DNA of 7,315 nt from Anaerolineales bacterium (GTDB lineage Bacteria > Chloroflexota > Anaerolineae > Anaerolineales > Villigracilaceae): positions 1 to 7,315 of the forward strand of contig JAEURE010000134.1 of the NCBI GenBank assembly GCA_016789485.1, given 5' to 3'. The translations under genes were made by a program, and so were the position numbers. Shown here one piece after another: positions 4,977 through 7,315 of the stretch (the stretch's first letter is position 1; each line of letters begins with the position of its first letter). The notes below the pieces were generated by a model. The model ran no database searches and was not told where the DNA came from. It was given only the letters and a program-made list of their open reading frames with translations.

Positions 4977-7315
4977 CTAGCGTTTTTCCATGGACTGGTT
5001 GAAGCGAGTCGTGTCGTTCAAAACTTTCACAAGAACAGCACGAACCACAATTCGATCAGCATAGGTATTCGTGGATTCGTTGTAGGTCTTGCAGGTAATC
5101 AATGTAAGCCAGGCTTCCTCTTCGTGTTTAAGCACTGAAGTGTTGTATGGTTTGATCGTGCGGTTTTCACGTACCTCAAAAATATAAGCCTGCCCATAAG
5201 CGTGGACAATGATCTTGTCGCCCCAATTGAGATTTCCCAAGCTGGCGAACGGGCCCGGCGTACCATCAGGCAAAATAACATGTCCCGTAAGGGCGCTGTT
5301 TCCATCCCAGCCAGGGAATGCTGTTCCATTCAACCAGCCGGCGTCCTTCCACAACCAGGAAATATCCCAATCTTCATTTACCAACGGAACGCCTACGATC
5401 GATGTTTTGACCGAAAGACTCGGTATCTCCACCCACAAACCAGTTGCGCTATACGCTTTTTCCGTGGACTGTTCAGGCAAGGTCGTGACGATATTAGGCG
5501 CAAAACCTGATGGAGGAAGTGTTGATGGTAAATTCGCAGCGGTATTCGAACCACCTCCACTGGCAGCAGGCGCATTAATCGTCACGCTATCTGAAACGGA
5601 ATAAATATTAACATCATCGAGCGGGTCATACCAACGCTCTGTTGAAGTAGCGTTATGAGTCGAAAGTTGAACGGGCAAACCATTTTGCTGCGGGTCAATC
5701 GGAAGGGATGTCCATGCGACAGAGGCCTCATTGACAGCAGGAGAGCCGATTAAGCGGGCATTGAAAGTAATGGTGGAAGTTTGCCCGAGCGGGAAGGTCG
5801 CCCATTCAAAAATCAAGTCTGTTGTTGTGGCGCCCGGATTGCAGTATGTGGCGGCTGGAGTATCCGGCGCAAGACCGGCCGTATATTGAACCGTGCACTG
5901 CACATACTCAAGAGTTGCAGGCAGAATATCCGATACAACAACATCAAATGCATCGGTTTGGCTTTGTGGAACAGTGTGATCTATCACCAAAGTAAATTGT
6001 ACAGGCGTGCCAACGGGCACATTACTGGTTGGTGAAGCACTTTTATCAATTTCCAAATCTGGTTCAACGATCGTGACGTTAGACGCATTCGTTGACCGTG
6101 AGCCGCCTGTCCATGCCCAAGTGACATTATTATTCAGCCCAACGCCATCTTGATTTTCAATCACATCCAGCACAATTGCACGATATTGAATCGCCAATGA
6201 AGTAATGGCAGTTGGAGCAGCGATATCTCCAATTGTAAATAACACCTGCCTACCGGGGTTGGCTGGATTCGCCGGCAAATCACCTGGGTCAGTAATGGAA
6301 GAAACTGCAGGCGGACAAACAGTTGCAGTAATGTCCACGCCTCCTAGAATAACTGAGAGGCAATCTACAAACGCAAGTCCTTTATCCATTTGATCCAACA
6401 CAGTCACATTGGTATATGCAACACCAGCAGGCAGAGTAATATTCACTTCGTAGGTGACAATTTCACCAATGGCTACATTGAGACCGCTTGTAAATGTCTC
6501 GTTTGTGCCAAGAATTGTTTTTCTAAACCCAGTATCTACAATGAAGCCGAAATCAACAGTCGGATTTGTAGTTGTAGCGTTTGCAGTATCAACCGTATTA
6601 TTTGAAGCCGCGCCGACACTTCCGGGTGTCAGAGTGACAACATTGCTGGAAACCGGCCCTACTCCTCCGCCAACACCATTATCATTGTTATTCGTGTTGG
6701 CATTTGGGTTGGATGTGTCAGTGTTGTCAGCAGTATCCACAGTGCTGGCATATCCAGCAGGCGGTGTGACACGCACAATGTAATCACCCTGAGGCAATCC
6801 ACTGAACAAATACGTACCACCTGCACCGGTTGTCACACCGTTGGGACCATCATCCAGAGTACCAAGAATACCATCCGCCCCAACATTGACTTCAGTCACT
6901 CCATCACTGGCAAATAACTGAACTCTGGCTCCCGCAAGCGGCAAGTCACCCGCATCGTATGTGCCATTGTTGTTCACATCCACAAAGATCTGGTCACCCA
7001 ACTCCAGACGATAGAATCCAAAGTCCACTGTGCGGTTGCTTTGTGCATTCGGCGCTTCCCCTACCGGGTTGGTTGGATCGGCGTTCGTGTCATTCGTCGG
7101 TTCGCTGGCACTCGGTCCAAGGGTTACCGCACTGCTGATCACGGCCCCATTGAACGTCCCGCTGCTTTGACGTGTGCCATTGTCATCGTTATCCACATCG
7201 TTGTCTGCATCAGGGGCTGTCGTCTCGCCAACCACTCCCGCTCCGCTTATGGTCGTGCCGCTGCTCCAGGAGCCTGCCAACGGTCCGCCTGAGGCGAATT
7301 GAGTCGAAGGGATGA
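4977..7315 (-). CDS. Surface protein with SdrD-B-like and DUF11-like repeats fused to a C-terminal sortase (5' end beyond right edge)
   Basis: The frame is open to the right edge (778 residues visible), so N-terminus and signal peptide are missing; TTG at 7280 is internal. Domains in order: tail of an SdrD-B-like repeat (7002-7315, ending VDFGFY), then a full repeat (about 6540-7001) with LGDQIF and the EF-hand-like loop DVNNNGTYDAGD (6945-6980). Two DUF11/isopeptide-type Ig-fold domains follow (about 6070-6525 and 5570-6066), each with two cysteines. Next are a Gly/Ser linker and LPSTLPPSGFAPN (5493-5531). The sortase core (about 4980-5470) has His in LTGHV (codon 5280-5282), Cys in TLITCKTY (5091-5093) and Arg in YADRIVVRA (5052-5054). 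Spacings of 63 and 13 residues are close to S. aureus SrtA. There is no C-terminal hydrophobic anchor. It probably acts outside the membrane, either attaching itself or other proteins to the envelope, or forming crosslinks. Sortase class and substrate are unknown. Confidence 0.9.
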   Translation of the reverse strand, partial: IPSTQFASGGPLAGSWSSGTTISGAGVVGETTAPDADNDVDNDDNGTRQSSGTFNGAVISSAVTLGPSASEPTNDTNADPTNPVGEAPNAQSNRTVDFGFYRLELGDQIFVDVNNNGTYDAGDLPLAGARVQLFASDGVTEVNVGADGILGTLDDGPNGVTTGAGGTYLFSGLPQGDYIVRVTPPAGYASTVDTADNTDTSNPNANTNNNDNGVGGGVGPVSSNVVTLTPGSVGAASNNTVDTANATTTNPTVDFGFIVDTGFRKTILGTNETFTSGLNVAIGEIVTYEVNITLPAGVAYTNVTVLDQMDKGLAFVDCLSVILGGVDITATVCPPAVSSITDPGDLPANPANPGRQVLFTIGDIAAPTAITSLAIQYRAIVLDVIENQDGVGLNNNVTWAWTGGSRSTNASNVTIVEPDLEIDKSASPTSNVPVGTPVQFTLVIDHTVPQSQTDAFDVVVSDILPATLEYVQCTVQYTAGLAPDTPAATYCNPGATTTDLIFEWATFPLGQTSTITFNARLIGSPAVNEASVAWTSLPIDPQQNGLPVQLSTHNATSTERWYDPLDDVNIYSVSDSVTINAPAASGGGSNTAANLPSTLPPSGFAPNIVTTLPEQSTEKAYSATGLWVEIPSLSVKTSIVGVPLVNEDWDISWLWKDAGWLNGTAFPGWDGNSALTGHVILPDGTPGPFASLGNLNWGDKIIVHAYGQAYIFEVRENRTIKPYNTSVLKHEEEAWLTLITCKTYNESTNTYADRIVVRAVLVKVLNDTTRFNQSMEKR
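5493..5531 (-). other. LPxTG-like linker before the sortase domain
   Basis: The coded stretch LPSTLPPSGFAPN contains two near matches to the sortase signal LPxTG: LPST followed by Leu, and LPPSG. It is preceded by a flexible SGGGSNTAAN segment and followed by the sortase core, not by a hydrophobic tail and basic residues as in a normal sorting signal. Similar LP.TGFAP segments before sortase domains are recalled from other Chloroflexota proteins. Whether it is a cleavage site, a pseudosubstrate or plain linker cannot be told from sequence. Confidence 0.5.

Noticed and set aside
6655..6745. Asn/Asp/Thr-rich stretch as a nucleotide tandem repeat or CRISPR-like array
   Set aside because: There is no regular nucleotide repeat unit; it is low-complexity linker coding within the SdrD-B-like repeat.
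6454..6783. Open frame on the plus strand opposite the SdrD-B-like repeat
   Set aside because: Low-complexity Asn/Thr/Val-rich coding on the minus strand produces open frames in antisense; the minus frame has clear domain motifs.
7278..7280. TTG as start of the sortase-containing protein
   Set aside because: The same frame stays open to the window edge, and residues before it (FASGGPL) continue the repeat, so the gene is truncated by the window rather than starting here.
1..7315. Mobile element or defence island
   Set aside because: No transposase, integrase, terminal inverted repeats, nuclease or toxin-antitoxin genes were seen; the window is mostly core metabolism plus one surface protein.

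Overview
The window looks like a piece of a bacterial chromosome, most likely from Chloroflexota of the Anaerolineae type. That placement is an inference. It rests on a surface protein that joins SdrD-B-like and DUF11-like repeats to a C-terminal sortase through an LP..GFAP linker, and on a long, membrane-anchored YvcK. Base composition is balanced and coding is dense, with no stretch over 300 bases lacking a gene. I see no tRNA, rRNA, CRISPR array, insertion sequence or phage gene.

Left part (1-3461), all on the minus strand. In transcription order these are a YvcK/CofD-family gene, gap (glyceraldehyde-3-phosphate dehydrogenase) and the first 272 codons of pgk (phosphoglycerate kinase, running off the left edge). 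gap and pgk catalyse consecutive steps of lower glycolysis/gluconeogenesis. YvcK proteins link central carbon flow to cell-wall precursor supply, so the neighbourhood is metabolically coherent. gap has its own good sigma70-type promoter candidate (TTCACA-17-TAAAAT) with a LacI-family-like operator palindrome upstream. A perfect 29-base palindrome followed by a T5 run lies between gap and pgk and could lower pgk expression. yvcK has a near-consensus promoter placed so close to its ATG that the mRNA should be leaderless.

Middle (3462-4971), plus strand. A class III PLP-dependent aminotransferase is divergent from yvcK. Its leader holds a consensus TATAAT box and a 16-codon open frame whose ATG sits at the same distance from the box as the yvcK ATG does from its own. 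The real gene starts further down behind AAGGAG. It ends at a 40-base perfect palindrome with A and T tracts on both sides, a bidirectional terminator shared with the convergent gene to the right.

Right part (4977-7315), minus strand. This is the C-terminal 778 residues of a large extracytoplasmic protein cut by the right edge. It contains the tail of one SdrD-B-like repeat, one complete such repeat with an EF-hand-like calcium loop, two DUF11-like Ig-fold domains each with a cysteine pair, an LPxTG-like linker and a complete sortase domain with His, Cys and Arg catalytic residues in place. Enzyme and substrate-like surface scaffold in one chain is the most striking object here. I found no evidence for a defence system or other wholly new multi-gene system.
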